Below, in pieces: positions 32,673 through 44,000 of a stretch of DNA of 64,000 bases. The notes below the pieces were generated by a model, which made no database searches, had not been told where the DNA came from, and was given only the letters and a program-made list of their open reading frames with translations. A program made the position numbers and the translations under genes. The stretch comes from Microbacterium sp. Marseille-Q6965 (lineage in GTDB: Bacteria; Actinomycetota; Actinomycetes; Actinomycetales; Microbacteriaceae). Numbering within the stretch: position 1 is the first letter of the stretch; the number at the start of each line of letters is the position of its first letter. The stretch spans positions 248,001 through 312,000 of the forward strand of contig NZ_CAMGZA010000003.1 in NCBI RefSeq assembly GCF_946151065.1, written 5' to 3'.

Positions 32673-33986
32673 ATGACGCTGGAGATCCGCTCGGGAGGCG
32701 CGATCGCGGTCGATCCCGGCACGCTGCGCGAGATGGCGGCGCGATTGACGCAGGCGCGGGCGTGGGTGGATTCGGCGCGAGCGGAGGCGGCCGATGCGGC
32801 GCGGACGATGCGCGGACTGCCCCTCCTCAGCCCCACCTCGTGGGACCTCCCCGGCCTCCAAGAGCAGATCGCGCGCCTCGGCCCCGAGCTCGACGACCTG
32901 GCGGGGCGCCTCCGTGCGACGGCCGACGCCTACGAGCTCGTCGAGCTGCGCGTCCGTGCCGAGCTGATGCGGTTGTGGCCGACCGAGGGCAGCGCCGGGG
33001 AGCGCGAGCTGCGGGGCATCGAGGAGCGGGTCGCGGCCATGGAGTCGGCGAACCCCGCGGCGCTGGCGCAGGCGGACGCGCTGCTGGCGCAATGGCGCGA
33101 CGGGTACGGCGACGAGTTCGTGCGGCAATGGTCCGATGCGGCCGCACCCCTCATCGGCGTCTCGCCCGCCTTCGTCTCGCTGTGGTTGCTGCCGTTCCTC
33201 GTGCGGTGGCAGGTGGGCGAGCTGGGGGCCGGGGTCGTGCCGGCCGCGGCGCGGCTGACCGGCGTGGCGGAGCCCGTACGCGTGCGGCGTACCTCCTCGG
33301 GAACGGCAACCGCGCCGGGGGGACTCGAGGCGGCGGCGCGGCGCATCCCTTCCGGCGGAGACGCGCGCGTGCGGGTGGAGAAGTACACCATGCCCGACGG
33401 CTCGCGGCAGTTCGCGGTGTATCTGGCGGGCACGCACGGTGGCGGCGGCGACGCGTGGGATTGGCGGTCCAACCTGCAGCTGTACGGCGGCCAGCGCTCG
33501 TCCTCCTTCCAAGCAGCCGCCGACGCCCTCGAGCGTGCGGGCGCGGGGCGCGGCGACGTGCTGCACGTCTTCGGTTTCAGCCAGGGCGCGATGATCGGCG
33601 CGCGGCTGGCGGTGGAAGGCGGGTACGAGGTGGAAACGAGCGTCGGCTTCGGCTCCCCGGTCGACGCGCAGGCGGGGCCCGGAACCCTGGCCGTGGCCGT
33701 GCGCCACGCCGACGACCCGGTCGCGATGCTCGCCGGCGGCGGCCTCGCCGCCGGGGCCGGGTCACCCGACAGTCTCGTCGTGGAGCGCACGTACGACGCG
33801 GCGACCGGGCCACGGGAGTTCACGGCGCCGGCCCATCGGCTGGACGCCTACGCCGAGACGGCCGCCCTGGTCGATGCGAGTGAGGATCCGCGGGTCGGTG
33901 CCGTGCACGCGACGCTCCACGCGTTGTCCCGCGCCGTCGACGTGCAGGTCACGGAGTACAGCGCGACCCGGGTCGAGAGGGACTGA
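32673..33986 (+). CDS. WXG-like domain fused to alpha/beta-hydrolase (second putative effector)
   Basis: The protein is 437 aa. Residues about 8-95 form a helical EspC/WXG-like domain (VDPGTLREMAARLTQARAWV, LGPELDDLAGRLRATADAYE), residues 115-190 more helices, and about 225-430 an alpha/beta-hydrolase with nucleophile elbow GFSQGA (Ser303), acid near Asp347-348 (RHADDPVAM) and His388 (PAHRLDAY). No signal peptide is present. It is analogous to, but clearly diverged from, the 28257-29936 protein and has no lipoprotein genes beside it. Confidence 0.75.
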   Translation: MTLEIRSGGAIAVDPGTLREMAARLTQARAWVDSARAEAADAARTMRGLPLLSPTSWDLPGLQEQIARLGPELDDLAGRLRATADAYELVELRVRAELMRLWPTEGSAGERELRGIEERVAAMESANPAALAQADALLAQWRDGYGDEFVRQWSDAAAPLIGVSPAFVSLWLLPFLVRWQVGELGAGVVPAAARLTGVAEPVRVRRTSSGTATAPGGLEAAARRIPSGGDARVRVEKYTMPDGSRQFAVYLAGTHGGGGDAWDWRSNLQLYGGQRSSSFQAAADALERAGAGRGDVLHVFGFSQGAMIGARLAVEGGYEVETSVGFGSPVDAQAGPGTLAVAVRHADDPVAMLAGGGLAAGAGSPDSLVVERTYDAATGPREFTAPAHRLDAYAETAALVDASEDPRVGAVHATLHALSRAVDVQVTEYSATRVERD

Positions 33987-33998
33987 GTGGTGGCGGGT

Positions 33999-34394
33999 TC
34001 AGCGGCGCTTCTGCTGCGGTCGCAGCAGGATGCCGAACAGCCAGTTGATGATGCTCAGCAAAATGCCCGCGAGCACCGCGGGCCAGAAGTCGCCGACCGA
34101 GAGGCCCCAGCCCCAGAAGCTCGTGATCCAGGCGGTGATCATCAGAAGCACCCCGTTGAGCAGCAGCGAGATGAGGCCCAGCGTGAGCACGAACAGCGGG
34201 AACGCGACGATCTTGATGATCGTGCCGATCACCGTGTTCACGAGCCCGAACAGCGCGCCCAGCAGCGCGAGCGTGAGCACCAGCTGCAGGTCGTCGGCCG
34301 GCGGGAAGGCCTGGACGGAGACCTGCAGGAACGGGATCAGGGTGAGCACCCAGATGCCGAAGCCGTTCACGATCGAGCGGATGAGGAAGCGCAT
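33999..34394 (-). CDS. Phage holin family 4-TM membrane protein
   Basis: This 131-aa protein has four hydrophobic helices and the family pattern FLIRSIVNGFGIWVLT, LLGALFGLVNTVIG, LISLLLNGVLLMITAWI and AVLAGILLSIINWL. It belongs to the widespread bacterial holin-like family named for phage similarity. No other phage genes are near, so it is a resident gene of unknown role, possibly in envelope homeostasis. It is convergent with the second hydrolase gene. Confidence 0.85.
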   Translation of the reverse strand: MRFLIRSIVNGFGIWVLTLIPFLQVSVQAFPPADDLQLVLTLALLGALFGLVNTVIGTIIKIVAFPLFVLTLGLISLLLNGVLLMITAWITSFWGWGLSVGDFWPAVLAGILLSIINWLFGILLRPQQKRR

Positions 34395-34560
34395 GGGCCC
34401 AGTCTGGCATCGCGCGTCGCGGAGCGGGAAGGCCGCCGCGCGGCGGCGCCCCGTGCGCGGCGCGTACGGTCGCGCGCACCGGCGTATGCATGGCGCGGCG
34501 CGTGTTGCGCCTGCGGAGGGAAGGAGAGGGGCGGGACGACGCGCGCCCTAGGATCGTCGA

Positions 34561-35622
34561 GTGACCAGCGAGCCCGTCCTCCCCCGAATCCGGCCCGAGA
34601 TCGCGGCGCTGCCCCCATACAAGCAGGGGCGTGCCGCCGGCGTCGGGGGTTTCAAGCTCTCGAGCAACGAGAACCCCTTCGAGCCGCTGCCGGGCGTCGT
34701 GGAGGCGGTGCGCGCCGAGGTGTCGCTGAACCGCTACCCGGACGCGACCGCCGCCCGGCTGCGCGAGGCGCTCGGCGGCAAGTACGGCGTGGACCCGGAG
34801 GGGGTGCTCGTGGGCGCCGGGAGCGTGTCGCTGCTCGCGGCGTTCCTCCAGGCGGCCGCATCGGTCGGGGACGAGGTCGTGTACTCGTGGCGCTCGTTCG
34901 AGGCCTACCCGGGCCTGGTCCTGGTCACGGGCGCGACCGCCGTGGAGGTGCCGAACCTCGCGGACGGCCGGCATGACCTCGACGCCATGGCCGCCGCCGT
35001 GACCGACCGCACCCGCTGTGTCCTCCTGTGCACCCCGAACAACCCGACCGGCCCCGTGATCACGAGCGCCGAGTTCGAGGCCTTCGTCGCGCGTGTGCCC
35101 GGCGACGTGCTGATCCTGCTCGACGAGGCGTATGCCGAGTTCGTCACCGATGACGCGGCGGTCGACGGGCTTGCCGAGCGCGTCTTCGAGCGCCACCCCA
35201 ATGTCGTCGTCCTGCGCACGTTCTCGAAGGCGTACGGGCTTGCCGCATTGCGGGTGGGCTACGCCGTCGGGCACCCACGCGTGCTCGACGCGGCGCGCGC
35301 CACGCTCATCCCGCTCTCGGTGACCGCGCAGGGCGTCGCGGCCGCCGTCGCGAGCCTGCAGCACGAGGAGCAGATGGCCGAGCGCGTCGCCGCGATCGCC
35401 GAGCGCCGTGATCGGCTTGCGGCATCGCTGCGCGAGGCGGGCTGGGACGTGCCCGTGAGTCAGGCGAACTTCGTGTGGCTGCCGACCACCGATCCCGACG
35501 TCGCCCGCGCCTTCGACGCGGCGGGGCTGGTCGTGCGGCCCTTCCCCGAGGGCGTGCGCATCTCGGTGGGCGAGGAGGAGTCGCTCGCACCGATCGTCGA
35601 GGTCGCCCGCGCGATCCGGTGA
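34561..35622 (+). CDS. hisC: Histidinol-phosphate / aromatic aminotransferase
   Basis: This 353-aa fold-type I PLP enzyme has KLSSNENPF at the N-terminus, NNPTGPV, the LLDEAYAEF Asp/Tyr contact site, Schiff-base Lys223 in [15 protein letters not shown], and a C-terminal RISVG Arg. It converts histidinol phosphate to imidazole-acetol phosphate, or transaminates aromatic amino acids as the actinobacterial Pat. No other his genes are adjacent, so the Pat role is quite possible. It starts with GTG at 34561. Confidence 0.9.
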   Translation: MTSEPVLPRIRPEIAALPPYKQGRAAGVGGFKLSSNENPFEPLPGVVEAVRAEVSLNRYPDATAARLREALGGKYGVDPEGVLVGAGSVSLLAAFLQAAASVGDEVVYSWRSFEAYPGLVLVTGATAVEVPNLADGRHDLDAMAAAVTDRTRCVLLCTPNNPTGPVITSAEFEAFVARVPGDVLILLDEAYAEFVTDDAAVDGLAERVFERHPNVVVLRTFSKAYGLAALRVGYAVGHPRVLDAARATLIPLSVTAQGVAAAVASLQHEEQMAERVAAIAERRDRLAASLREAGWDVPVSQANFVWLPTTDPDVARAFDAAGLVVRPFPEGVRISVGEEESLAPIVEVARAIR

Positions 35623-35641
35623 GCGGTGCCGCGCCCTCGAC

Positions 35642-37339
35642 TCAGCCGCGCCCGGTGAGCCCGGGGAAGTGCTCCTCGCGATACTCGCGCGAGAGGTCGG
35701 CGTCGGGGTCGTTCTCCCGCGCGCGCAGTTCGACGCGGCGGATCTTCCCTGAGATCGTCTTGGGCAGCTCGAAGAACTCCACGCGGCGCACCCTGAGGTA
35801 CGGCGCGAGGTTCTCGCGACAGTGGCGAAGGATGCTCTCGGCCACCTCCGCGCTCTCCTCGTACCCGGGTGCCAGGGCGACATAGGCCTTGGGCACCGCC
35901 AGGCGCACGGGATCCGGCGCGGGCACGACCGCCGCCTCCGCGACGGCGGGGTGCTCGATCAGCACCGACTCCAGCTCGAACGGGCTGACCTTGTAGTCGC
36001 TCGCCTTGAACACGTCGTCCGTGCGACCGATGTACGTGATGTCGCCGTCCGCGTCGCGCGCGGCGACGTCTCCGGTGCGGTAGTACCCGTCGCGCGTGAC
36101 CGCGGCGGTGCGGTCCGGGTCACCCCAGTACCCGGTCATGAGCGGCAGCACATCGTGCGAGAGGTCGAGACAGAGCTCACCCTCGCCCACACCGTCGACC
36201 CGCCGCCCAGTGGCGGCGTCGAGCAGCACGACCGGGTAGCCGGGCAGCGGCCGTCCCATCGATCCCGGCTTGATGCGGGACGACGGCGTGTTCCCGATCT
36301 GCGCGGTCGTCTCGGTCTGGCCGTAGCCGTCGCGGATGGTCAGGCCCCAGGCGCGCTCCACGCGCGCGATCACCTCGGGATTGAGCGGCTCGCCGGCCGA
36401 GAGGAGCTCTCGCAGCCCCGCAGGCCGCTCGCCGAGGTCGGCGCCGATGAGCATGCGCCACACCGTGGGCGGAGCGCAGAACGTGCTGACATCGCGCCGG
36501 CGCAGCTCCGCGAGCAGGGCGGCCGCGTCGAAACGGGCGTAGTTGTAGACGAAGATCGTCGCCTCGGCGATCCACGGCGCGAAGAAGCTGCTCCAGGCGT
36601 GCTTGCCCCAGCCGGGGGACGAGATGTTCAGGTGCGTGTCGCCGGGACGCACACCGATCCAGTACATGGTCGAGAGATGGCCCACCGGGTAGGAGACCTG
36701 CGAGTGCTCGACGAGCTTCGGCAGCGACGTCGTGCCGGACGTGAAGTAGCGCAGGAGGGGATCGGTCGTCCTCGTGCGGGGGTGCGGGAGGGGCGCCCAG
36801 GGCCGGTCGCGGGCGGCGCGCAGATCGGCCCAGCCGTCGGCCTCGCCCACGCTCAGGCGCAGGAAGCCATCGAGCCCGGCGAACTTGTCCGCATCGGGAG
36901 CGTTGCAGATGACGGCGCGCACGTCGCCGCGCGTCACCCGATCGGCGAGGTCGACACGGCCGATCGCGACGGTGGTCGGCAGGATCACCGCTCCCAGCTT
37001 CATGAGCGCGAGCATCGCGTCCCACATCTCCACCTGGTTGCCGAGCATGAGCAGCACCGGGTCGCCAGCGCGCACGCCGCGGTCCGCAAGCCACGCGGCC
37101 AGGATGTCGGAGGAGCGTGACAGCTCCGCGTACGACCGCTGGAGCGTCGACCCGTCCTCCTCCACGATGACGAGCGCGGGGGTGTCGTTGCCCTTCGCGA
37201 CGGCGTCGAACCAGTCCACCGCCCAGTTGAACTCGTCGCCGAGCTCGGGCCAGCGGAACTCGGCGACGGCCCTCTCGTGATCATCGCCGAGCGCGAGCAG
37301 CTGATCCCGGGCGGCTCGATAGATCTCCGTGACGTTCAC
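35642..37339 (-). CDS. AMP-binding acyl-CoA synthetase
   Basis: This 565-aa ANL-superfamily enzyme activates a carboxylic acid to its CoA ester via acyl-AMP. Motifs are YFTSGTTSLPK (P-loop), DGYGQTETT, YRTGDVAARDADGDI with YIGRTDDVFKASDYKVSP, and the C-terminal catalytic Lys in TISGKIRR. The WF-rich N-terminus (FNWAVDWFD) and lack of a signal fit the medium-chain/benzoate-type group. The GTG at 37339 follows GAGGAGG. It is divergent from the 2-oxoacid dehydrogenase operon. Confidence 0.9.
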   Translation of the reverse strand: MNVTEIYRAARDQLLALGDDHERAVAEFRWPELGDEFNWAVDWFDAVAKGNDTPALVIVEEDGSTLQRSYAELSRSSDILAAWLADRGVRAGDPVLLMLGNQVEMWDAMLALMKLGAVILPTTVAIGRVDLADRVTRGDVRAVICNAPDADKFAGLDGFLRLSVGEADGWADLRAARDRPWAPLPHPRTRTTDPLLRYFTSGTTSLPKLVEHSQVSYPVGHLSTMYWIGVRPGDTHLNISSPGWGKHAWSSFFAPWIAEATIFVYNYARFDAAALLAELRRRDVSTFCAPPTVWRMLIGADLGERPAGLRELLSAGEPLNPEVIARVERAWGLTIRDGYGQTETTAQIGNTPSSRIKPGSMGRPLPGYPVVLLDAATGRRVDGVGEGELCLDLSHDVLPLMTGYWGDPDRTAAVTRDGYYRTGDVAARDADGDITYIGRTDDVFKASDYKVSPFELESVLIEHPAVAEAAVVPAPDPVRLAVPKAYVALAPGYEESAEVAESILRHCRENLAPYLRVRRVEFFELPKTISGKIRRVELRARENDPDADLSREYREEHFPGLTGRG

Positions 37340-37501
37340 GCAGGCCTCCTCTCGTCGCGCGAGCGACGCATCCCGACGACCCTAATCCCGGTGGTCATTC
37401 GCGCGCGTGCATACGACTGTGGGGTTTCGCCATCGGATTCGCCGAGGCGTTGTCGGGAGTGCCGCACCGCCGATCCGCCGCGGCGGACATAGCGTGGAAC
37501 G

Positions 37502-38641
37502 GTGACTGACGCGCGAACCGAGACGGACGACGGACTGGTGCGCATTCTCGGCGCCGACGGGGCGATCTCGCCCACAGAGGCGGCCGAACGGTACGTTCCG
37601 GTGATCGATGGTCTCGACGATCGCATGCTCGAGACCTTCTACCGCGACATGGTCGTCGTGCGCGCCTTCGACCGGCAGGCCACGCTGCTGCAGCGTCAGG
37701 GGCAGCTCGCGCTGTGGCCGCCGTCGCAGGGCCAGGAGGCGGCCCAGGTGGGGTCGGCGCGCGCGAGCCGTCCGCAGGACCACATCTTCCCCTCGTACCG
37801 CGAGCACGTCGTCTGCACGATCCGCGGCGTCGATCCCGTCGACATCATCAAGCTGATGCGCGGGGTGAGTCACGGCGGCTGGGATCCGACCGACCCGAAG
37901 AACGGCCGCACGCGCATCTACACGCTCGTGCTGGGATCGCAGACCCTGCACGCCACGGGCCTCGCCATGGGGCTCGGCTTCGACGGCAAGACCGCCACGG
38001 GCGACCCCGACTCGGACGAGGCCGTCATGGTCTACTACGGCGACGGCTCCTCCAGTCAGGGCGACGTGCACGAGGCGATGGTCTTCGCCAACAGCTATCG
38101 CACGCCGCAGGTCTTCTTCCTGCAGAACAACCAGTGGGCCATCTCGGTGCCCGTCTCCACGCAGTCGCCGGTGCCGCTCGCAGACCGCGCCCGCGGCTAC
38201 GGCATGGAGAGCATCCGGATCGACGGCAATGACGTGCTCGCCAGCTACGCCGCCACGAAGCTCGCGCTGGACGAGGCCCGCGCCGGCGGCGGACCGCGCG
38301 CGATCGAAGCGGTGACGTACCGGATGGGCGCGCACACGACCAGCGACGACCCCACGAAGTACCGCACGAGCGACGAGGAGAAGCGCTGGGCGCTGCGCGA
38401 CCCGATCGAGCGGATGCGCACGTACCTGCGCTCGCGCGGCGCGTCGGACGAGTTCTTCGCGGGCGTCGACGCCGACGCGGCGGCCTACGCCGAGGACGTG
38501 CGCGTGCGCACGCTGCAGCTGGAGGCGCCGACCCCGGAGTCGATGTTCGCCCACGTGTATTCGGAGCCGCACCCGCTGATGAGGGAGCAGGCGGCCTGGC
38601 TGGCCGAGTACGAGGCGTCGTTCGAGGAGGCCGGCGAGTGA
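37502..38641 (+). CDS. pdhA: 2-oxoacid dehydrogenase E1 component, alpha subunit
   Basis: This 379-aa thiamine-diphosphate subunit has GDGSSSQGDVHEAM followed by FFLQNNQWAIS (GDG-x-N motif), FPSYREH, and RMGAHTTSDDPTKY (phosphorylation-loop region). With E1beta and E2 it oxidatively decarboxylates pyruvate or branched-chain 2-oxoacids to acyl-CoA; the sequence alone does not decide between them. The start is GTG at 37502. It is the first of three tightly linked genes. No E3 gene follows, so a shared lipoamide dehydrogenase elsewhere is needed. Confidence 0.9.
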   Translation: MTDARTETDDGLVRILGADGAISPTEAAERYVPVIDGLDDRMLETFYRDMVVVRAFDRQATLLQRQGQLALWPPSQGQEAAQVGSARASRPQDHIFPSYREHVVCTIRGVDPVDIIKLMRGVSHGGWDPTDPKNGRTRIYTLVLGSQTLHATGLAMGLGFDGKTATGDPDSDEAVMVYYGDGSSSQGDVHEAMVFANSYRTPQVFFLQNNQWAISVPVSTQSPVPLADRARGYGMESIRIDGNDVLASYAATKLALDEARAGGGPRAIEAVTYRMGAHTTSDDPTKYRTSDEEKRWALRDPIERMRTYLRSRGASDEFFAGVDADAAAYAEDVRVRTLQLEAPTPESMFAHVYSEPHPLMREQAAWLAEYEASFEEAGE

Positions 38642-39618
38642 GCATCGAGGTGATGACGTTCGGCAAGGCGCTGAACGCCGGCCTGCGCAAGGCGATGGCC
38701 GACAGCGACCGCGTTCTCATGATGGGCGAGGACATCGGCCGCCTCGGCGGGGTCTTCCGCGTCACGGAGGGTCTGCTGGCCTCCTTCGGCGACCGCCGGG
38801 TGCTCGACACACCGCTGGCGGAGTCCGGCATCGTGGGCACGGCCATCGGCCTGGCGATGGCCGGTTTCCGGCCCGTCGTCGAGATCCAGTTCGACGGCTT
38901 CGTCTTCCCCGCCTTCGACCAGATCACGACGCAGCTGGCCAAGCTCACCAACCGCCACGAGGGCGCCCTGTCGCTGCCGGTCGTCATCCGCATCCCGTAC
39001 GGCGGGCACATCGGAGCCGTGGAGCACCACCAGGAGAGCCCCGAGGCGTACTTCGCCCACACGCCCGGTCTGCGCGTGGTGAGCCCGTCCACGCCGAACG
39101 ACGCGTACTGGATGATTCAGGACGCGATCGCGTCGAACGACCCGGTCATCTTCATGGAGCCCAAGTCGCGCTATTGGCACAAGGGCGAGGTGGACCTGTC
39201 GCAGCGGGCCATGCCGCTGCACGGCAGCCGCGTCGTGCGCAAGGGCACCGACGTGACGCTCGTGGGCCACGGCGCCATGGTCACCACGCTGCTGCAGGCG
39301 GCCGTGCTCGCGGAGGCCGAGGGCACGAGCTGCGAGGTGATCGACCTGCGTTCGCTGTCGCCCATCGACTACGGGCCGCTGCTCGACTCGGTGCGCGCGA
39401 CGGGACGCATGGTCGTGGCGCAGGAGGCGCCCGCCCTGGCGAGCGTCGGCAGCGAGATCGCCGCGACGGTGGCCGAGCGCGCGTTCTATTCGCTCGAGGC
39501 GCCCGTGTTGCGTGTCTCGGGTTTCGACGTGCCCTTCCCTCCGGCCAAGCTGGAGGGGTCGTATCTGCCCGACGCCGATCGCGTGCTCGAGGCCGTCGAC
39601 CGCGCACTGGCCTACTAG
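38638..39618 (+). CDS. pdhB: 2-oxoacid dehydrogenase E1 component, beta subunit
   Basis: This 326-aa subunit has the pyrimidine-binding domain with [31 protein letters not shown] (the Glu that activates the cofactor) and [15 protein letters not shown], plus a C-terminal transketolase-type domain ([11 protein letters not shown]). The GTG start overlaps the E1alpha stop. It forms an alpha2beta2 heterotetramer with the upstream product. Confidence 0.93.
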   Translation: MSIEVMTFGKALNAGLRKAMADSDRVLMMGEDIGRLGGVFRVTEGLLASFGDRRVLDTPLAESGIVGTAIGLAMAGFRPVVEIQFDGFVFPAFDQITTQLAKLTNRHEGALSLPVVIRIPYGGHIGAVEHHQESPEAYFAHTPGLRVVSPSTPNDAYWMIQDAIASNDPVIFMEPKSRYWHKGEVDLSQRAMPLHGSRVVRKGTDVTLVGHGAMVTTLLQAAVLAEAEGTSCEVIDLRSLSPIDYGPLLDSVRATGRMVVAQEAPALASVGSEIAATVAERAFYSLEAPVLRVSGFDVPFPPAKLEGSYLPDADRVLEAVDRALAY

Positions 39619-39628
39619 GAGGATCCGG

Positions 39629-40957
39629 ATGCAGACCTACAACCTGCCCGATGTCGGCGAGGGACTGACCGAGGCCGAGATCGTCCAGTGGCACGTCAAG
39701 CCCGGCGACGCCGTCGCCGTGAACGACGTCGTCGCCGAGATCGAGACGGCCAAGTCGCTCGTGGAGCTGCCGTCGCCGTTCGCCGGCACGGTGTCGGAGC
39801 TGCTCGTCGACGAGGGTGAGACCGTGGCGGTCGGCACGCCGATCCTCGCCGTGTCCGCGGAGACGGGGCAGCCCGCGCAAGCGGCGCCGGCCCCGCAGGC
39901 CCCGGCGGCGCCCGCTGAGCCGGCCGCCGACGCCGGCGGCTCGGTGCTCGTCGGCTACGGCACCGGCGGCGAGGTGCAGACGCGCCGGCGCAAGGCGCCG
40001 CGGGAGAAGACCGTCACCGACACCGTGGGTGTGGTGGCGAAGCCTCCGATCCGCAAGCTCGCGCGCGACCTCGGCATCGAGCTGTCGGAGGTCACGGCGA
40101 CGGGGCCGGCCGGGGATGTGACCCGCGACGACGTGCTGCGCCACGCCGAGCAGGCGAAGGTGTTCCGCAACCTCGAGACGCCGCAATGGCCCGAGGAGCG
40201 CGAGCGTCGCATGCCCGCGCCCCCGCGCAGCGTGCCGCCGCGCCCCGCGGACGACCGCTACGAGGCGATCCCCGTCAAGGGCGTGCGGAAGGCGACCGCC
40301 AACGCGATGGTCGGGTCGGCCTACACCGCCCCGCACGTGTCTGTCTGGACCGACGTGAACGCCAGCCGCACCATGGAGTTCGTGCAGCGGCTGAAGCAGC
40401 AGCCGCAGTTCGCGGACGTGCGCATCTCGCCGCTGCTCGTCTTCGCCAAGGCGCTGCTGTGGGCCGTGCAGCGCACGCCGGAGATCAACTCGGCGTGGAT
40501 CGACACGGAGGACGGCGGCGCGGAGATCCAGGTGCGCGGCTACGTGAACCTCGGCATCGCGGCGGCGACGCCGCGCGGCCTGCTCGTGCCCAACATCAAG
40601 GAGGCTCACGCGATGTCGATGCGCGAGCTTGCCGTCGCGCTGCAGAACCTCACGCAGACGGCGCGCGAGGGTCGCACCCGCCCCGAGGATCAGCAGGGCG
40701 GCACCATCACGATCACCAACATCGGCGTCTTCGGGATGGACGCCGCCACCCCGATCATCAACCCCGGTGAGGCCGGGATCGTGGCCATGGGCGCGATCCG
40801 GCAGAAGCCGTGGGTGGTGGAGGGTGAGGTGCGTCCGGCGTGGGTGACGACGGTGTCGGGGTCGTTCGACCACCGCATCGTCGACGGCGACAAGATCAGC
40901 CGTTTCATCGCCGACATCGCGGCCGTGCTGGAAGAGCCGGCGCTGCTGCTCGACTGA
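39629..40957 (+). CDS. Dihydrolipoamide acyltransferase (E2) of 2-oxoacid dehydrogenase complex
   Basis: The protein is 442 aa. It has a single lipoyl domain (1-80) with lipoylation Lys42 in [11 protein letters not shown], an Ala/Pro-rich linker, a peripheral-subunit-binding domain (about 135-170, [15 protein letters not shown]), and a catalytic acyltransferase domain ending in [10 protein letters not shown] (His/Asp active site). AGGAGG precedes the ATG. One lipoyl domain favours a branched-chain-type or simple PDH E2. It forms the core of the complex with E1 from the two upstream genes. Confidence 0.93.
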   Translation: MQTYNLPDVGEGLTEAEIVQWHVKPGDAVAVNDVVAEIETAKSLVELPSPFAGTVSELLVDEGETVAVGTPILAVSAETGQPAQAAPAPQAPAAPAEPAADAGGSVLVGYGTGGEVQTRRRKAPREKTVTDTVGVVAKPPIRKLARDLGIELSEVTATGPAGDVTRDDVLRHAEQAKVFRNLETPQWPEERERRMPAPPRSVPPRPADDRYEAIPVKGVRKATANAMVGSAYTAPHVSVWTDVNASRTMEFVQRLKQQPQFADVRISPLLVFAKALLWAVQRTPEINSAWIDTEDGGAEIQVRGYVNLGIAAATPRGLLVPNIKEAHAMSMRELAVALQNLTQTAREGRTRPEDQQGGTITITNIGVFGMDAATPIINPGEAGIVAMGAIRQKPWVVEGEVRPAWVTTVSGSFDHRIVDGDKISRFIADIAAVLEEPALLLD

Positions 40958-41004
40958 CGCCGCCGGTGACGGCGGCTGTCGGCGGCGGTCCGTAGGCTCG
41001 GCTG

Positions 41005-44000
41005 GTGCCCGCACTCCTCCTGACCCCCGAGCTCGTCGACGCGCTCTGCGCGGCAGACGACGCCGAGGCGGGCCGGATGCTGGCAAGCCGCGTGCCGATC
41101 CGGATCCTGCGGGCCGACGTCGGTCCGGACTTCTCGGCGGCACTCGTCGCCGTGGGCACCGCGAGCGTCGAGGTCGAGGCCGAGTTCGACGAGACGGGTA
41201 AGGGGCGCATTCGCACGTGGTGCGCCGACGACGGCGGGCGCGGCTGTGCGCACGCCGCCGCGGCGCTGCACGCGCTCGCGGAGCGCGACGAGCCGTTCGG
41301 GGTCGGCGGGATCGCCGCGCGCTCTGGCGGGGTCGCCACCCGGCGCGGGGTGGACCCGTGGGAGCGGACGCTGCAGGGCATCCTGCGTCCGGCGGCTGAC
41401 GATGACGGGACGGACGTGGCGCTGCTGTTCGCCGTGCGCGCCGCCGAGCGCGGCGACCCGCCGGGCGTCGGCGTCGCGGTCCGCCCCGCGGTGCGCGGTC
41501 GCTCGGGCGCCTGGATCCGCTCGGGCATCTCGTGGGACGCCGTTGCGGACGTCGGCGCCGCCGACCGGCGCGGGCGGGTGCTCGCCGACCTGCACGCGCT
41601 GCACGCCTCGCGTGGCAACTTCCCCGCCGTCGGTGCCCGGCTGCGCGGCGGGGGCCGCCGGGGGTATGACATCGGGTGGGGCAGCCCGGAGTGGATCCGG
41701 CTGGACGCCGTGCCCTCCCTCGGGCTGTGGCCGCTGTTGGCCGAGGCGCAGGAGGCGGGCGTGCCGTTCGTGGCGGACGAGCGGCTCCAGCGCGTCGTGC
41801 CGCTGGAGCGCCGGCCGGTCGCCGCCGCGCTCGACCTGCGCACCGTGCGGGGCCGCCTGTGGGTGGAGCCGGCGTTGGGCGGTGAGCCCGGGGAGCGGAT
41901 GCTGCCGCTCGGGGCGCCCACCGCCGCCATGGCGCGCGTCGAGGACGGGCGGGTGACGGCGCTCGTGCCGCTGGAACGGCCGGTCGGCGAGGAGTTCGAT
42001 CGGCTGCAGCGCACCGGGCGGCTCTCGGTGCCCGCGACGAGGGTCGAGGGGTTCGTGCGGGAGTACCTTCCCGCGTTGCGGGCGGTGGCCTCGCTCGTCT
42101 CCAGCGACGGATCGTTCGACGTGCCCGAACCGGCGCTGCCGACGCTCGTCCTGGCGATCCGTCACGCGCAGCCGCACACGCGGCTGTACTGGGAGTGGGA
42201 GTACGACGACGGCGGCGCGCACCGGCTGGCCGACGCCGAGCGGCGCATCCTCGACGAGGTCGAGAATGCCGCGGGGCGGTTCGCCCACCTGGTGGGGGAG
42301 CGCGGGCGCGACGCGCCGTTCGTCTCGCGCGATCTCGGTCGCGACGAGACGATCGAGTTCCTCGCCTCGGTGTTGCCGGCGCTGCGATCCGTCGAGCGTC
42401 TGCGCGTGGAGGCACACGACGAGTTGCCCCGGTACACCTTCGCCACCGAGGACCCGCACGTGCGGATCGGGGCGGACCCGAGCGGAAACGACTGGTTCGA
42501 GCTGCGGATCGTCGTCACGATCCAGGGCGAGCCGGTCAGCACGGGCGAGCTCCTCACGGCGCTGTCGCGAGGGCAGACGTACTTCACGCTCCTCAGCGGC
42601 ACCGTCTTCCCGCTCACGAGCCCGCTGTTCGCACGGCTGCGCGACATCCTCGCCGAGGCGCGGGCGCTCGCCGACGAGACGTCCGACGCGGTCCGGATCA
42701 GCCGCCACCAGATCGACCTGTGGGGAGAGCTGTCGGAGCTCGGGATCGTCGAAGCGCAGCGCAGCGACTGGTTCGACGCCGTGCGGGCGCTGGGCGATGC
42801 GCGCATCGAACCGCGCGACCCGCCGCCGTCGTTCGCGGCCGAGCTGCGCGATTACCAGCGCACCGGTTTCGGCTGGCTCGATTTCTTGCGGCGACACCGC
42901 CTCGGCGGTGTGCTGGCCGACGACATGGGGCTCGGCAAGACCGTGCAAGCCCTCGCCGCGCTCGATCAGGCCCGCCTCGACGAGCCGGGTGCGCGCTTCC
43001 TCGTCGTCACCCCCACGAGCGTGGTGGGCCACTGGCTGGCGGAGGCGCGGCGCTTCGCGCCCGAGTTGCGCGCCGTGGCCGTCTCCGAGACCGCCGCCAA
43101 GCGCGGGACGGCCGTGGCGGATGCGGTGCAGGACGCCCGGCTCGTCGTGACGAGCTACGCCATCTTCCGCCTCGACGTGGAGCAGTTCCAGGAGCTCGGG
43201 TTCCGGGTGGCGATGTTCGACGAGGCGCAGCAGATCAAGAACGCGGCCTCGCGCGGCTACGCCTGCGCGCGGCTCCTCGACGCGCCGACGAAGTTCGCCC
43301 TCACCGGCACACCGATGGAGAACGATCTGTTGGAGCTCTTCGCCCTCGCCACGCTCGTCGCGCCGGGGCTTTTCGGCACGCGCGCGCACTTCCGCGAGGA
43401 GTATCAGCGCGCGATCGAGCGGGACCGCGACCGGGCCCGTCTCGATCGCCTGCGCTCGCGGATCCGGCCCTTCCTGCTCCGGCGCACGAAGGAGAAGGTC
43501 GCGCCGGAGCTGCCGCCGAAGACGGAGCAGGTGCGCGAGGTCGTGCTGCACCCGGAGCACCGGAGAGCCTACGAGCGGCGGTTCCGCCGCGAGCAGCAGA
43601 AGCTGCTCGGTCTGCTCGACGACGTCAACCGCAACCGCGTGCAGATCCTGGCCTCGCTCACCACGCTGCGTCGCCACGCCCTCGACCCGTCGCTCGCCGG
43701 AGCCGGGGGACCATCGACCAAGCTGGAGGCGCTCGGCGAGCTGATCGACGAGGTGGTCGCCGAGGGGCACCGCGTGCTCGTGTTCAGCCAGTTCACCGAG
43801 TTCCTGGGCCTCGCCGCCACGGTCGCCGAGGAGCGCAAGGTGGCCTACGCATACCTCGACGGGTCGACACCACCGCGGCGCCGCGGCGCGATGATCGACC
43901 GCTTCATGCGCGGTGAGGTGCCCGTCTTCTTCATCTCGCTGAAGGCCGGCGGTGTCGGTCTCAACCTCACCGCCGCCGACTACTGCGTGCTGCTGGACCC

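Noticed and set aside
33999..34394. Prophage remnant because of a holin-like gene
   Set aside because: No integrase, structural or lysis genes are nearby, and this four-helix family is widespread in bacterial chromosomes.
39281..42415. A 1044-codon antisense open frame opposite E1beta, E2 and the SNF2 gene
   Set aside because: Its product is low-complexity Arg/Ala/Pro-rich sequence typical of GC-rich shadow frames, and it lies opposite well-conserved genes.
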